From Methyloversatilis thermotolerans (GTDB lineage Bacteria > Pseudomonadota > Gammaproteobacteria > Burkholderiales > Rhodocyclaceae): DNA of 64,000 bases. Position numbers and translations under genes: made by a program. The notes under the pieces were generated by a model. That model had not been told where the DNA came from. It did no database searches and worked only from the letters and a program-made list of their open reading frames with translations. Shown one piece after another: positions 52,061 to 62,479 of the stretch; the stretch's first letter is position 1; the number at the start of each line of letters is the position of its first letter. The stretch covers positions 3,299,430-3,363,429 of the forward strand of contig NZ_KB889967.1 in the NCBI RefSeq assembly GCF_000372885.1, written 5' to 3'.

Positions 52061-54286
52061 TCACACGTCCACCGGATCCACGTCGACATGCCAGCGCAGG
52101 CCGCGCGCCAGACGCAGCCGGTACAGATTGGCGATCCAGGGCTGCAGCAGCGCGCGCAGTGCGGGCCGGCTGCGCGACTCGACGACGAGCTGGGCGCGTT
52201 CGCGGTTGGCGCGCCGGACCATGCGCATCGGCACCACATCGTAGATCTGCACGCCTTCCACCTGCAGGGCCCGCGCCGCGCGTCGTGCCGCCTCGAGGAA
52301 CTCAAGCGCCACAGGCAGTTCCGGCGCGTCGGCGCTCAGCAGCGCCTGGAAGCCGTGCGGCGGCAGGCCGAGCAGCGCGCGCTCGGCCAACTGGCTGCGC
52401 GCGAAGCCATCGAAGTCATGGGCGACCAGCGCGGCGAACAGGGGATGTTCCGGTTGCGCGGTCTGTATCAGCACTTCGCCCGCGCTGTCGCCGCGTCCGG
52501 CCCGACCGCCGACCTGCATGAGCTGGGCGAACAGTCTTTCCTGCGCGCGGAAGTCGGCGGCGTGCAGCGAGGCATCGGCCCCGATCACGCCCACCAGCGT
52601 GATGCGCGGAAAATCATGGCCCTTGGCCAGCAACTGGGTGCCGACCACCAGATCCACCTCTCCCTGGCGTATCAGGTCGAGCTGGGACTGCCAGTGTTCG
52701 CGTCCGCGCACATTGTCGCGGTCTATGCGCAGCAGCCGCGCCTGCGGGAAGCGCTGCGCCAGCGTCTCCTCCAGCCGCTGCGTGCCGCGGCCATAGCCCT
52801 GGATGTCCTGGTTGCCGCATTTCGGGCAGGCCGGCGGCACCGGACCTTCGGCGCCGCAATGGTGGCAGCGCAGCCGGCGGTCGGCCGCGTGCAGTACCAG
52901 ATGGGCGCTGCACTGGGTGCAGCCGGCAGCCCAGCCGCAGGCGGGGCAGCTCAGCACCGGCGCGTAGCCGCGGCGATTGATGAAAAGCAGGGTCTGTTCG
53001 CCGCGCGCCAGCCGGCTTTCTATGGCGTTCACCATGGGCTGGCTCAGACCGTCGGTGGCGCGGAATACGCGGCTGTCCACCAGGTGCACCGCGGGCAGCT
53101 TCGCCTCGCCGGCGCGCGCATTCAGGCGCAGCCAGCGATAGCGGCCGTCCATGGCATGGCGCAGCGACTCCAGAGACGGGGTGGCACTGCCCAGCACGAT
53201 GGGCACGTTCTCGTTACGCGCGCGCCAGATCGCTACATCGCGTGCCGAATAGCGTACGCCCTCGGTCTGACGGAACGAAGGATCGTGCTCCTCGTCCAGG
53301 ATGATGCAGCCCAGGCGCGGCAGCGGTGCGAAGACCGCGAGCCGGGTGCCGAGCAGGATGTCCGCTTCGCCCGACTGCGCCGCCGCCCACGCCATGGCGC
53401 GCGCGCCATCGCTCATTTCACTGTGCATCACGTGCAGGCAGGCGCGCGGGAAGCGGGCGGCGACGCGCGCCTGCAGTTGCGGGGTGAGCGCGATTTCCGG
53501 CACCAGCAGCAGGCTTTGCCGGTCGTTGGCGATCTGCGCTTCGATCAGCCGCAGATAGACCTCGGTTTTGCCGCTGCCGGTGACGCCGTGCAGCAGGCTG
53601 GCGCGGTACCCGTTGTCGCCCAGCAGTGCAGCCAGTGCCGCCGCCTGTCCTTCGGTCAGCACATGGGCCGGTTCGGCCGCGACCGCAGGCTGGGCCGGCT
53701 CCAGCCAGCCCTGTTCGAGCAGGCGGACGATGGCTGTCCGCGCGCGCGTCGACAGCGCGCACAGTTCGGCTTCCGACATTTCGCCGGCCGCGATCAGGGC
53801 CTGGATGAGCTTGCGGCCTACATCCCGCGTCGGCAGATCGTCCATGCCCGACCGTCCGGCCGCTGTTACCCGGTAGCGGCGGAGCGCCCGTTCCGCCCGC
53901 CGTGCACTGATGGCGGGCGGTGCCGCCATCGCGGCGACCTCGCCCACCGGTTGCTGGTAATAACCGGCGATGAAGTCGACCAGGGCGCGCCAGGTCGCCG
54001 GCAGCGGCGGCGTGGCGCGATCGAGCGCGAGCAGGGGCTTGATGCGCTCGGGCGCAAGCTCGCCCACGTCCTTGCGGCCCCATACGATGCCCCACAGTTC
54101 GCTCCGCCCGAAGGGCACTTTCACGCGGTCACCCGGCTCGGTATCGGGAAAATCGCGCGCGTCGTAGTCGAACAGCGCCGGAATGGGGCGGGGCAGGGCC
54201 ACCTCGACCAACGATTGTGACAGTTTTGCTGCGGTGCTTTCCAAGCTCTGGCGCCGAGTGTTAATGGATTCAGTGGCTTGCGTCAT
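52061..54286 (-). CDS. priA: Primosomal protein N' (PriA helicase)
   Basis: A protein of about 741 residues. The N-terminal 3'-DNA-binding domain has VEVALPRPIPALFDYDAR, the helicase core GVTGSGKTEVYLRLI and DEEHDPSFRQ, and a zinc-binding region with eight Cys (CPACGWAAGCTQC...CHHCG...CPKCG). The motif QGYGRGTQRLEETLAQRFP leads to RIDRDNV and GTQLLAKGHDFP. It restarts stalled replication forks. The Met at 54286 is chosen; another in-frame Met lies at 54325 and neither has a strong ribosome site. hemE lies upstream on the same strand. Confidence 0.95.
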   Translation of the reverse strand: MTQATESINTRRQSLESTAAKLSQSLVEVALPRPIPALFDYDARDFPDTEPGDRVKVPFGRSELWGIVWGRKDVGELAPERIKPLLALDRATPPLPATWRALVDFIAGYYQQPVGEVAAMAAPPAISARRAERALRRYRVTAAGRSGMDDLPTRDVGRKLIQALIAAGEMSEAELCALSTRARTAIVRLLEQGWLEPAQPAVAAEPAHVLTEGQAAALAALLGDNGYRASLLHGVTGSGKTEVYLRLIEAQIANDRQSLLLVPEIALTPQLQARVAARFPRACLHVMHSEMSDGARAMAWAAAQSGEADILLGTRLAVFAPLPRLGCIILDEEHDPSFRQTEGVRYSARDVAIWRARNENVPIVLGSATPSLESLRHAMDGRYRWLRLNARAGEAKLPAVHLVDSRVFRATDGLSQPMVNAIESRLARGEQTLLFINRRGYAPVLSCPACGWAAGCTQCSAHLVLHAADRRLRCHHCGAEGPVPPACPKCGNQDIQGYGRGTQRLEETLAQRFPQARLLRIDRDNVRGREHWQSQLDLIRQGEVDLVVGTQLLAKGHDFPRITLVGVIGADASLHAADFRAQERLFAQLMQVGGRAGRGDSAGEVLIQTAQPEHPLFAALVAHDFDGFARSQLAERALLGLPPHGFQALLSADAPELPVALEFLEAARRAARALQVEGVQIYDVVPMRMVRRANRERAQLVVESRSRPALRALLQPWIANLYRLRLARGLRWHVDVDPVDV

Positions 54287-54357
54287 GTCGTTCAACAAGA
54301 CTCGGCGTTTCTCTGTGCAAGACACTCATCCGGCAGGTTTTTGGCTGCCCGAAAAGC

Positions 54358-54366
54358 TGTGGATAA
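54358..54366 (-). promoter_or_regulatory. DnaA box (perfect consensus)
   Basis: TGTGGATAA on the plus strand is TTATCCACA on the reverse strand, the strongest DnaA box. It lies about 70 bases upstream of the priA start in an AT-rich gap. DnaA could regulate priA here; this is inference from the site alone. Confidence 0.6.
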
Positions 54367-54532
54367 CTTTGTGGGAAACTTCGTTGCAATCCGTCATACA
54401 GGACTTCTGAACGCTCACCAAAAAAGATTCCCACCGTCAAGAAAAAATTTTTCCTTTGAAAATCATTCTGTTGGCAGGGCGGTGTCCGGAGGCAAACAGG
54501 ACTTTGGCTTGCAGGCGACGTGTGAGGGCGAC

Positions 54533-54541
54533 TGTGCATAA
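54533..54541 (-). promoter_or_regulatory. DnaA box (TTATNCACA type)
   Basis: TGTGCATAA on the plus strand reads TTATGCACA on the reverse strand and fits the TTATNCACA consensus. It is in the same orientation as the box at 54358 and 175 bases from it. Confidence 0.5.
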
Positions 54542-54573
54542 GTCAACCCCTTCAAGCAAACGACATGCACGCA

Positions 54574-54597
54574 AACAGGGCGTGTACGCGCCCTGTT
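54574..54597 (-). terminator. Hairpin terminator after hemE
   Basis: AACAGGGCG (54574-54582) pairs with CGCCCTGTT (54589-54597), a perfect 9-bp stem eight bases past the hemE stop. On the reverse strand the 3' arm runs into TTTGC, a short T-run, so termination may be incomplete. Confidence 0.55.
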
Positions 54598-54604
54598 CCT
54601 GGAT

Positions 54605-55672
54605 TCATCGCCCCCGGATGGCGCGGCTGTGGCGATGCACCTCGTCGACCAGCGCGGCAACGTGCTCGGGCGGTGTGTGTTGCGATATGCCGTGGCCCAG
54701 GTTGAATACATGGCCGGGATGATTGCCGTAGCTGTCAAGGATGCGGCGTGCTTCCGCACGTATGCCTTCCGGCTGCGCGAACAGCGCGGTCGGATCGAAA
54801 TTGCCCTGCAGCGCCACCCTGTCGCCCACGCGCCGGCGGGCTTCGCCGATATCGGTGGTCCAGTCCAGCCCGAGCGCGTCGGCGCCGGTTTCGGCCTGCA
54901 TTTCCAGCCACTGTCCGCCGCCCTTGGTAAACAGGATGACCGGCACGCGCTGCCCGTCCTTCTCCCGTGTCAGGCCCTGCACGATGCGCTGCATGTAGGC
55001 CAGCGAAAACTCGCGATAGCCGTGCGCCGACAGTGCGCCGCCCCATGAATCGAACACCATGACGGCTTGCGCGCCCGCCTCGATCTGCGCATTCAGGTAG
55101 TCGGTGACCGCCTGGGCGGTGACGCCCAGCATGTGGTGCAACAGTTCCGGCCGGTCCAGCATCAGCGTCTTCAGATGCCGATAGTCGTCCGATGCCCCGC
55201 CTTCGACCATATAGCAGGCCAGCGTCCACGGACTGCCGGAAAAGCCGATCAGCGGCACGCGCCCGTCGAGGGCGCGGCGGATTTCACTCACCGCATCAAT
55301 GACGTACGACAGCTCCACCGTGGGATCGGGTGCCGCCAGCGCGCGGATGGCCTCTTCCGAACGCAGTGGACGTTCGAACTTCGGCCCTTCGCCCTCGGCG
55401 AAATACAGGCCCAGCCCCATGGCGTCCGGCACCGTCAGGATGTCGGAAAACAGGATGGCGGCGTCCAGCGGGAAGCGCTCCAGCGGCTGCAGCGTCACTT
55501 CGCAGGCCATGGCGGGCGACTTGCACAGGTTCAGGAAGCTGCCGGCGCGCCGACGCGTCGCACAGTACTCGGGCAGGTAGCGACCCGCCTGCCGCATCAG
55601 CCAGATCGGCGTGTGGTCCGTGGGCTGGCGCAGCAGCGCGCGCAGGAAGGTGTCGTTGCGAAGTGTGGCCAT
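54605..55672 (-). CDS. hemE: Uroporphyrinogen decarboxylase
   Basis: A 355-residue enzyme with the HemE signatures [20 protein letters not shown] near the N-terminus and [17 protein letters not shown] in the middle, plus [16 protein letters not shown] and [13 protein letters not shown]. It converts uroporphyrinogen III to coproporphyrinogen III in haem synthesis. The Met at 55672 opens [17 protein letters not shown], the conserved N-terminus; the frame extends nine residues upstream without support. hemE next to priA is common in betaproteobacteria. Confidence 0.96.
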   Translation of the reverse strand: MATLRNDTFLRALLRQPTDHTPIWLMRQAGRYLPEYCATRRRAGSFLNLCKSPAMACEVTLQPLERFPLDAAILFSDILTVPDAMGLGLYFAEGEGPKFERPLRSEEAIRALAAPDPTVELSYVIDAVSEIRRALDGRVPLIGFSGSPWTLACYMVEGGASDDYRHLKTLMLDRPELLHHMLGVTAQAVTDYLNAQIEAGAQAVMVFDSWGGALSAHGYREFSLAYMQRIVQGLTREKDGQRVPVILFTKGGGQWLEMQAETGADALGLDWTTDIGEARRRVGDRVALQGNFDPTALFAQPEGIRAEARRILDSYGNHPGHVFNLGHGISQHTPPEHVAALVDEVHRHSRAIRGR

Positions 55673-55732
55673 GGAATGTCCCGGAGGTTCAGTACGCAAG
55701 GATAGCCGATGGCGTGCCTGCCCGCCGCCCGC

Positions 55733-57178
55733 TCATTTGCGCCAGAATCCCGGGCTGAAGATGATGAGCAGCGACATGACCTCCAGCCGGCCGAGCAGCA
55801 TGGCGAAGCTGCACACCCAGGTCTGGAAGTCGCTCAGCCCCTGGTAGTTGCCCGCCGGCCCGACCACACCCAGGCCCGGCCCCGCATTGTTGATCGTCGC
55901 GATCACCGCGCTGAAGGCCGACATGAAGTCCAGGCCCGACAGAAGCAGCACGAAGGTGAGCAGCACCACGCTCATGAAATAGAGGAAGATGAAGCCCAGT
56001 ACGGACTGTGCGACCGATTCCGGCACGCAGACGCGGCCGACCTTGAGCGGGATCACCGCGTTCGGGTGCACCAGCCGCAGCATGTCGCGCCGCGCCTGCC
56101 CGATCAGGATGAGGGTGCGCACCATCTTGATGCCGCCGCCGGTCGAGCCTGAACTGGCCGTGACGCAGGACAGGAAGAGCATCCACAGCGGTACGAAGAT
56201 CGGCCACTGACCGTAGTCAGTGCTGGCGAACCCGCAGTCGGTCGCGATCGACACAAGGTTGAAACTCACGTGGCGCAGCGCCGTCCAGTAGCCCGGATAG
56301 GTACCCGTCCAGACCAGGTAGCCGGCCAGCAGCGCACTGCTTCCCAGGCAGGCGATCAGCACGCCACGCACTTCGAAATCGGCCAGATAGACGCGCAGGG
56401 AGCGCCCGCGGAACGCGAGGAAGTGGGTGGCGAAATTCATGGCCGCGATCAGCATGAACACGGTGAGCACGCCCTCGATCCAGGGCGAATCGAACGCGCC
56501 GATGCTGGCATCGCGCGTCGAGAAACCGCCCAGTCCCATTGCGGCAAAGGCGTGACAGATCGCGTCGAACCAGTCCAGACCGGCCAGTTTCAGGGCCAGC
56601 ACGCACACCAGCGTGATGCCCAGATACACCAGGTAGAGCGCCTTCGCGGTATCGGCGATGCGGGCGGTGAGCTTGCTGTCCTTCATCGGCCCCGGCGTTT
56701 CCGCCTTGTAGAGCTGGCTGCCGCCCACGCCGAGCAGAGGCAGGATGGCGACCGCGAACACGATGATGCCCATGCCGCCTATCCAGTTCAGCAGATGGCG
56801 CCACAGATTGATCGATTGCGGCGCGTGGTCCAGACCGGTCATCACGGTGGCGCCGGTGGTGGTGAGGCCGGACATCGTTTCGAAGAAGGCATCGGTGAAG
56901 CTCATGTCATGCGCCAGCACCAGTGGCAGTGCCGCGATCGACGACATCAGTATCCAGGACAGGGTCACCAGCAGGAATCCGTCGCGTGGCTTGAGTTCGC
57001 GCATGTGGCGGCGGGTCGCGATGTAGAGCAGGGCGCCGCCGGCGGCGCTGATGGCCATGCTGTCGATGAAGTTCCACACCATGCCGTCGTGGTAGATCAG
57101 CGAACACAGTATCGGAGCGAGATAGGTCAGGCTGAAAACGATCTGCAGCCGGCCGAGGACATTCGCGACATGCAGCAT
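55733..57178 (-). CDS. trkH: Potassium uptake protein TrkH
   Basis: A 481-residue membrane protein with about ten helices and repeated P-loop filter sequences, for example TMSGLTTTGATVMTGLD, AFAAMGLGGFSTRDAS, ATDCGFASTDYGQ and INNAGPGLGVVGP. It is the K+-conducting subunit of the Trk system in the inner membrane. Its start overlaps the trkA stop codon by one base, so the pair is made from one mRNA. Confidence 0.95.
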   Translation of the reverse strand: MLHVANVLGRLQIVFSLTYLAPILCSLIYHDGMVWNFIDSMAISAAGGALLYIATRRHMRELKPRDGFLLVTLSWILMSSIAALPLVLAHDMSFTDAFFETMSGLTTTGATVMTGLDHAPQSINLWRHLLNWIGGMGIIVFAVAILPLLGVGGSQLYKAETPGPMKDSKLTARIADTAKALYLVYLGITLVCVLALKLAGLDWFDAICHAFAAMGLGGFSTRDASIGAFDSPWIEGVLTVFMLIAAMNFATHFLAFRGRSLRVYLADFEVRGVLIACLGSSALLAGYLVWTGTYPGYWTALRHVSFNLVSIATDCGFASTDYGQWPIFVPLWMLFLSCVTASSGSTGGGIKMVRTLILIGQARRDMLRLVHPNAVIPLKVGRVCVPESVAQSVLGFIFLYFMSVVLLTFVLLLSGLDFMSAFSAVIATINNAGPGLGVVGPAGNYQGLSDFQTWVCSFAMLLGRLEVMSLLIIFSPGFWRK

Positions 57179-58581
57179 CAGAAGAATCCGAGTCCGACCT
57201 GGAACAGTTTTTCCACCCGGCTCACCATGCGCCGGTTCGCGCAGAACACGACGACATGGTCGTCCTCCGCGATCACCGTGTCGTGATGCGGCATGATGAC
57301 CTCGTCGCGCCCCCGCTCATCGCCGTCGCCCTGCCGTCGCCGGACGATGGCGCCTATCATTGCGCCCTCGGGCAAGCCGATCTCGTCTATCCGACGTCCC
57401 ACCACCTTGGACGTGCGACGGTCGCCGTGCACCACCAGTTCCAGCGCCTCGGCGGCACCGCGCCGCAGGCTGTGAACGGCGACCACGTCGCCGCGGCGCA
57501 CGTGAGCCAGCAGAGAGCCTATGGACACCTGGGCGGGCGAGATGGCCACATCGATGCGGCCGGCCTGCACCAGGTCGACATAGGCGCGCCGGTTGATCAG
57601 TGCCACCACCCGATGGGCGCCCATGCGCTTGGCCATCAGCGAGGACATGATGTTGTTCTCGTCGTCATTGGTCAGCGCGAGATACAGATCCATGTCGTCG
57701 ACGTTTTCCGCCTCGAGCAGCATTTCGTCCGTGGTGTCGCCCTGCAGCACCAGCGTGTCGTGCAGGCTGGATGCAAGGAATTCCGCGCGCGGCCGCGAGT
57801 GTTCGATCAGCTTCACCTCGTAGTTCTTTTCCAGCGACGCGGCGAGCCGGAAGCCGATATTGCCGCCGCCGGCGATCATGAGCCGGCGCATCGGCTTGTC
57901 CAGCGGGCGCAGTTCGGCGGTGACCGCGCGCACCGATTCGGTGGCGGCCAGGCAGAACACCTCGTCGCCCGGCTCGATCACCGTGTCGCCATCCGGCGCG
58001 ATCGCGCGGTCATGCCGGAATATCGCGACGATGCGCGCATCGATGTGTGGCAGATGCTCGCGCAGCGTCTTGATCTGGCGGCCTACCAGCGGCCCGCCGC
58101 CAACCGCGCGCACGGCGATCAGCGTGATGCGGCCGCCCGCGAACTCGATCACCTGCAACGCTTCCGGGAAGGCGATCAGGCGCTTCAGGTAATCGGTGAC
58201 CTCCTGCTCCGGGCAGATCGAGAAATCGACCGCGAAATTGTCCTCGTCCAGCAACTGCGGATGGTCGGTGTAATCCATCGAGCGCAGCCGGGCGATGCGG
58301 GTGGGCAGGTTGAACAGCGTGCGCGCGATGCGGCAGGCGCACAGATTGGTCTGGTCGGACGCGGTGACCGCGACCAGCAGGTCGGCATCGTCGGCGCCCG
58401 CCTGCGCCAGCACGGCCGGGCTCGCCGCATTGCCGACCACCACACGCAGATCCAGCCTGTCCTGCAAGGCCTGCAGGCGTGGCACATCGGTATCCACCAC
58501 CGTGATGTCATTGGCTTCCGACACCAGATTTTCGGCGACCGACGAACCGACCTGACCTGCTCCGAGAATGATGATCTTCAC
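57178..58581 (-). CDS. trkA: Trk system NAD-binding regulator TrkA
   Basis: A 467-residue cytoplasmic protein with two RCK modules, each a Rossmann fold plus TrkA_C domain. The nucleotide sites are IIILGAGQVGSSVAENL at residues 2-18 and MIAGGGNIGFRLAASLE near 235-251, each with a later acidic residue for ribose. It gates TrkH in response to NADH/ATP. It is the first gene of the trkA-trkH operon. Confidence 0.95.
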   Translation of the reverse strand: MKIIILGAGQVGSSVAENLVSEANDITVVDTDVPRLQALQDRLDLRVVVGNAASPAVLAQAGADDADLLVAVTASDQTNLCACRIARTLFNLPTRIARLRSMDYTDHPQLLDEDNFAVDFSICPEQEVTDYLKRLIAFPEALQVIEFAGGRITLIAVRAVGGGPLVGRQIKTLREHLPHIDARIVAIFRHDRAIAPDGDTVIEPGDEVFCLAATESVRAVTAELRPLDKPMRRLMIAGGGNIGFRLAASLEKNYEVKLIEHSRPRAEFLASSLHDTLVLQGDTTDEMLLEAENVDDMDLYLALTNDDENNIMSSLMAKRMGAHRVVALINRRAYVDLVQAGRIDVAISPAQVSIGSLLAHVRRGDVVAVHSLRRGAAEALELVVHGDRRTSKVVGRRIDEIGLPEGAMIGAIVRRRQGDGDERGRDEVIMPHHDTVIAEDDHVVVFCANRRMVSRVEKLFQVGLGFF

Positions 58582-58687
58582 GCCATGGCCCGCTGAGGAA
58601 AGTGGCGCGAGTGTAGCGGGAATGGCAGGTGGCCGGCTTGATCAGGGTCTGACCGCCCGGCCGCCGGATGGCGGGTGTGCCGCGGGT

Positions 58688-59320
58688 TCAGCTTGCGGTA
58701 CCGGCCAGCATGCCTTCCCTCTCGATGAAGGCGATGATGGCATCGAGGTTGTGGCCGGTCTTCATGTTGGAGAACAGGAAGGGGCGCTCGCCGCGCATCT
58801 TCTTCGCATCGCGCTCCATCACCTCGAGCGAGGCGCCCACCATGGGCGCGAGATCGATCTTGTTGATGATGAGCAGATCGGACTTGCAGATGCCCGGCCC
58901 GCCCTTGCGCGGAATCTTGTCGCCCGCCGCCACGTCGATCACATACAGCGTGAGATCGGACAGTTCCGGGCTGAAGGTGGCTGCCAGATTGTCGCCGCCG
59001 GATTCGATCAGGATGATTTCCAGCCCGGAGAAGCGCGCGTTCAGCCGCGCCACCGCCTCCAGATTGATCGACGCGTCCTCGCGTATCGCGGTATGCGGGC
59101 AGCCGCCGGTTTCCACGCCGACGATGCGCTCCGGCGGCAGTGCCTCGTTGCGCACCAGGAATTGCGCATCCTCCTCGGTATAGATGTCGTTGGTCACCGC
59201 GGCGATGTTGTAGCGGTCGCGCAATGCGCGGCACAGCGCCAGCGTGAGCGCGGTCTTGCCGGAGCCGACCGGGCCGCCTATGCCCACGCGCAGCGGCGGG
59301 CGGGGAGTGGATGCGGTCAT
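58688..59320 (-). CDS. ureG: Urease accessory GTPase UreG
   Basis: A 210-residue SIMIBI GTPase with P-loop [19 protein letters not shown], the Cys-Pro-His metal motif in [28 protein letters not shown] and NKIDLAP. It delivers nickel with GTP hydrolysis to apo-urease in the UreDFG complex. It is the last gene of the cluster, separated from ureF by 138 bases with no ORF. Confidence 0.96.
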   Translation of the reverse strand: MTASTPRPPLRVGIGGPVGSGKTALTLALCRALRDRYNIAAVTNDIYTEEDAQFLVRNEALPPERIVGVETGGCPHTAIREDASINLEAVARLNARFSGLEIILIESGGDNLAATFSPELSDLTLYVIDVAAGDKIPRKGGPGICKSDLLIINKIDLAPMVGASLEVMERDAKKMRGERPFLFSNMKTGHNLDAIIAFIEREGMLAGTAS

Positions 59321-59458
59321 TGTGCTGTCCTTTCGTCAGTGTCAGTCATCATGTTGCCGCGGCATGAGCGTCCACCGGTCGCGATGCGGCTGCGCATCAT
59401 CCGCCGCTGGCGATTCATGGCCTGTCGCGACCGGCGAGCGCAGTCGCAGGAGACGGGG

Positions 59459-60136
59459 TCATGAGCGGAACAGCCGCGAGTACTGGGTTTCGTGCCGGCA
59501 ACTGGCGATCGCCAGGCCGGGCGCGAAATTGCTCCATGCCTCGCGCGGCAGCGCAGCCGCGCGCGCCACATGTGGCGGTATCGCCTCGCCCAGCGCCATG
59601 AGCAGGCGCTGGCCCGCGGTCTGGCCCAGCGGCACCGCCTTGATCGCCGCCATCACCTGGTTTTCCGCCCAGGCCCAGGCCCAGGCGGTCAGCGCATCGT
59701 CCACCGGCACCGCCAGCGCGACGGCAGCCGCCGACCATGCGGTGGGATAGGCCACCTCGCCCAGCGCGCGCAGGGGTGCCGCCACCGCCGCGCAAGCGTC
59801 CAGCGCCTGCACGAGCTGCACGCAGGAATAGCCCATCTGCACGGTTTCGGCGCGCAGTTCGGCCGCTTCACGGCTGGCCAGGTAATCGTCGTTCAATTCG
59901 CGCACAGCGGCCGGATCGTCCGCCGCCCAGGCGCGCATCAGCGCCGCCAGCAGCGGCAGTTCGAACTGCGCGATGCCGGCGTCGAATACCGCCGCTATCC
60001 ACTCGCCGGCATCGGCTTCGCTGCGGATGGCGCCGCTATCCACCTGCCACTCCAGGCCCTGGGAATAGCTGAACGCGCCGACCGGCAGCGTCGGGCTGGC
60101 CAGATGCAGCAGGCGCACCAGCGCAAGCGGAGTCAT
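59459..60136 (-). CDS. ureF: Urease accessory protein UreF
   Basis: A 225-residue helical protein with [27 protein letters not shown] at the N-terminus, the UreF hallmark, and a C-terminal [24 protein letters not shown]. UreF links UreD and UreG in the activation complex. It overlaps ureE by four bases. Confidence 0.95.
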   Translation of the reverse strand: MTPLALVRLLHLASPTLPVGAFSYSQGLEWQVDSGAIRSEADAGEWIAAVFDAGIAQFELPLLAALMRAWAADDPAAVRELNDDYLASREAAELRAETVQMGYSCVQLVQALDACAAVAAPLRALGEVAYPTAWSAAAVALAVPVDDALTAWAWAWAENQVMAAIKAVPLGQTAGQRLLMALGEAIPPHVARAAALPREAWSNFAPGLAIASCRHETQYSRLFRS

Positions 60137-60642
60137 GGTCGCGATCCGAACAGATGCAGCCGCGCGCCGGTCTCTTCCGCATGGGCATGCGCATGGTGGG
60201 CCGGGTGGCCACCATAGGCGCCGGCTTCCGGTTCGAAGGGCGCACGGGTGACGGCGACAGCCAGGCCCAGGCCTTCCAGCATCTGCGACAGCACATGGTC
60301 GGCCGCCAGCCGCAGCAGGCCCGGCTTCACCTCGACCGCCACATGGCGATTGCCGAGGTGATAGGCAGCGCGCGCGAGCAGCAGCGGGTCGTCGCAGCGC
60401 GCCTCGATCACCTCCTCGTCCGCCGCGCGCACCGCCACCACCCGGCCGTCGCTGCCGGCCAGCCGGTCACCGCCGCGTAGTATGGTGCCGCGCGGCAGGA
60501 ACAGCCCGACCTCTTCGCCCGAATCCAGGCGCGTGCGCAGCCGGCACTTGGCGCGCAGTTCGAAGGTCAGCGTCAATGTATCGGCCGGCGCGGCGTCGGC
60601 CGGCGCGGCGTCGGCCGGCGCGAAGGTTTCTATCAGCAGCAT
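60133..60642 (-). CDS. ureE: Urease accessory nickel chaperone UreE
   Basis: A 169-residue protein with the two-domain UreE fold ([37 protein letters not shown], then [34 protein letters not shown]). The C-terminus carries a His-rich Ni-binding tail ([14 protein letters not shown]). Near the N-terminus is a repeated Pro-Ala-Asp-Ala stretch encoded by a 15-base tandem repeat, absent from typical UreE. The start at 60642 opens MLLIETFAP; an upstream in-frame Met is unlikely. It lies 117 bases after ureC. Confidence 0.93.
   Translation of the reverse strand: MLLIETFAPADAAPADAAPADTLTLTFELRAKCRLRTRLDSGEEVGLFLPRGTILRGGDRLAGSDGRVVAVRAADEEVIEARCDDPLLLARAAYHLGNRHVAVEVKPGLLRLAADHVLSQMLEGLGLAVAVTRAPFEPEAGAYGGHPAHHAHAHAEETGARLHLFGSRP
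60581..60622. repeat. 15-base tandem repeat inside ureE
   Basis: The unit TCGGCCGGCGCGGCG occurs at 60581-60595 and 60596-60610, with a third partial copy of 12 bases at 60611-60622. It keeps frame and encodes Pro-Ala-Asp-Ala-Ala repeats near the UreE N-terminus, so copy changes would not break the gene. Confidence 0.85.
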
Positions 60643-60759
60643 GAAGTCCGTTCCAGCGCGGTGAGTGCCCAGGCGGCAGGTGTCCGCGCGCATCGATGCG
60701 GTGCGTGACGGATCCGCCTGCCTCACCGATGCCGGCAACCGTCGCCGGCACCGCTACAT

Positions 60760-62472
60760 TCAGAAGAGGAAATACCGCTGTGCCATCGGCAGCACCTCGG
60801 CCGGTTCGCAGCTGAGCAGTTCGCCGTCGGCGCGCACCAGGTAGTTCTCCGGATCGACCTCTATCGTCGGTTGCCAGTCATTCAGCACCATGTCGGCCTT
60901 GCGCAGCGTGCGGATGTTGCGCACCGGCTCGAGCCGCTTCGCCAGGCCCAGCCCGGTGACGCGCGGATTGTTCATCGCCGCCTGCGACACGAAGGTGAGC
61001 GAGGTCTTGAGGCCGCCGGCATAGCTGCCGAACATCGGCCGGTAATGCACCGGCTGTGGCGTCGGGATGGAGGCGTTCGGATCGCCCATCGCGGCGGCGG
61101 CGATCATGCCGCCCTTCAGGATCAGGCTGGGCTTGACGCCGAAGAATGCAGGGCGCCACAGCACCAGATCGGCCAGCTTGCCCGGCTCGACCGAGCCGAC
61201 GATGTGACCGATGCCGTGCGTGATGGCCGGGTTGATCGTGTATTTCGCGATGTAGCGGCGCACGCGGAAATTGTCGGCGGCCGGCGAACGGCCCTGCGCG
61301 TCGGACAGCGTGCCGCGCTGCACCTTCATCTTGTGTGCCGCCTGCCAGGTGCGGATGATCACCTCGCCGACGCGGCCCATGGCCTGCGAGTCGGACGACA
61401 TCATCGAGAAGGCGCCGAGGTCGTGCAGGATGTCCTCCGCGGCGATGGTTTCGCGGCGGATGCGGCTTTCCGCGAACGCCACGTCCTCGGCGATGCCCGC
61501 ATCCAGGTGGTGGCACACCATGAGCATGTCCAGATGCTCGTCTATGGTGTTCACCGTGTACGGCATGGTCGGGTTGGTCGACGACGGCAGCACATTGGGC
61601 AGGCCGGCGGCGCGCAGGATGTCCGGCGCATGGCCGCCGCCCGCGCCTTCCGTGTGGAAGGTGTGGATGGTGCGGCCCTTGAATGCATCGATGGTGGCTT
61701 CGACGAAGCCCGATTCGTTCAGCGTGTCGGTGTGGATGGCCACCTGCACGTCCATCTCGTCGGCCACCGACAGGCAGGTGTCGATGGCGGCAGGCGTGGT
61801 GCCCCAGTCCTCGTGCAGCTTGAGGCCGATCGCACCGGCTTCGACCTGTTCGCGCAGCGGCGCCGGCTGCGATGCGTTGCCCTTGCCGAGGAAGCCGAGA
61901 TTCATCGGGAAGGCGTCCGCCGCGGACAGCATGGAATGGATGTGCCAGGGCCCCGGCGTGCAGGTGGTGGCATAGGTGCCGGTGGCCGGCCCGGTACCGC
62001 CGCCCAGCATGGTGGTGACGCCGGACATGAGCGCCTCTTCGATCTGCTGCGGGCAGATGAAGTGGATGTGGCTGTCTATGCCGCCCGCGGTGACGATCAT
62101 GCCTTCGCCGGCGATGATTTCGGTGCCGGGGCCGATCACGATGCCGACACCCGGCTGGATGTCCGGATTGCCGGCCTTGCCGAGGGCGGCGATGAAGCCG
62201 TTCTTGATGCCGATGTCGGCCTTCACGACGCCCCAGTGATCGATGATGAGCGCATTCGTGATGACCGTATCCATCACGTCGGCGGCGCAGCGCTGGCTCT
62301 GGCCCATGCCGTCGCGTATCACCTTGCCGCCGCCGAACTTCACCTCGTCGCCGTACACGGTGTAGTCGCGCTCGACTTCGACCCACAGCTCGGTGTCCGC
62401 CAGCCGCAGGCGGTCGCCGGTGGTCGGGCCGAACATTTCCGCATAGGCCTGCCGGCTGATGCGTGTGCTCAT
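60760..62472 (-). CDS. ureC: Urease alpha subunit
   Basis: A 570-residue amidohydrolase. The nickel site is complete: HIHF (His pair) at about residue 136, the carbamylated Lys in [11 protein letters not shown], His in [13 protein letters not shown] and GGGHAPD, and the catalytic flap [10 protein letters not shown]. It hydrolyses urea to ammonia and carbamate with two Ni(II). The ATG at 62472 begins [21 protein letters not shown] as in homologues; the frame continues upstream without conservation. A small unknown ORF separates it from ureB. Confidence 0.97.
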   Translation of the reverse strand: MSTRISRQAYAEMFGPTTGDRLRLADTELWVEVERDYTVYGDEVKFGGGKVIRDGMGQSQRCAADVMDTVITNALIIDHWGVVKADIGIKNGFIAALGKAGNPDIQPGVGIVIGPGTEIIAGEGMIVTAGGIDSHIHFICPQQIEEALMSGVTTMLGGGTGPATGTYATTCTPGPWHIHSMLSAADAFPMNLGFLGKGNASQPAPLREQVEAGAIGLKLHEDWGTTPAAIDTCLSVADEMDVQVAIHTDTLNESGFVEATIDAFKGRTIHTFHTEGAGGGHAPDILRAAGLPNVLPSSTNPTMPYTVNTIDEHLDMLMVCHHLDAGIAEDVAFAESRIRRETIAAEDILHDLGAFSMMSSDSQAMGRVGEVIIRTWQAAHKMKVQRGTLSDAQGRSPAADNFRVRRYIAKYTINPAITHGIGHIVGSVEPGKLADLVLWRPAFFGVKPSLILKGGMIAAAAMGDPNASIPTPQPVHYRPMFGSYAGGLKTSLTFVSQAAMNNPRVTGLGLAKRLEPVRNIRTLRKADMVLNDWQPTIEVDPENYLVRADGELLSCEPAEVLPMAQRYFLF

Positions 62473-62479
62473 GCGCGCG

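Larger units (their letters stand above)
54287..54604. other. 318-base AT-rich gap between hemE and priA
   Basis: No gene is seen. The gap is markedly richer in A and T than its surroundings, including GAAAAAATTTTTCC near 54440. It carries two consensus DnaA boxes and a hairpin terminator for hemE near its right end. On the reverse strand a TTGACG near 54435 could be a -35 for priA, but no good -10 follows at 16-18 bases. Confidence 0.6.

Noticed and set aside
52034-54220. Open frame of 728 codons opposite priA
   Set aside because: Antisense shadow; priA has Walker, DEEH and Cys motifs on the other strand.
54287-54604. Chromosomal replication origin
   Set aside because: Only two DnaA boxes, no dnaA or dnaN nearby, no clear repeated AT 13-mers; kept only as possible DnaA-regulated promoter.
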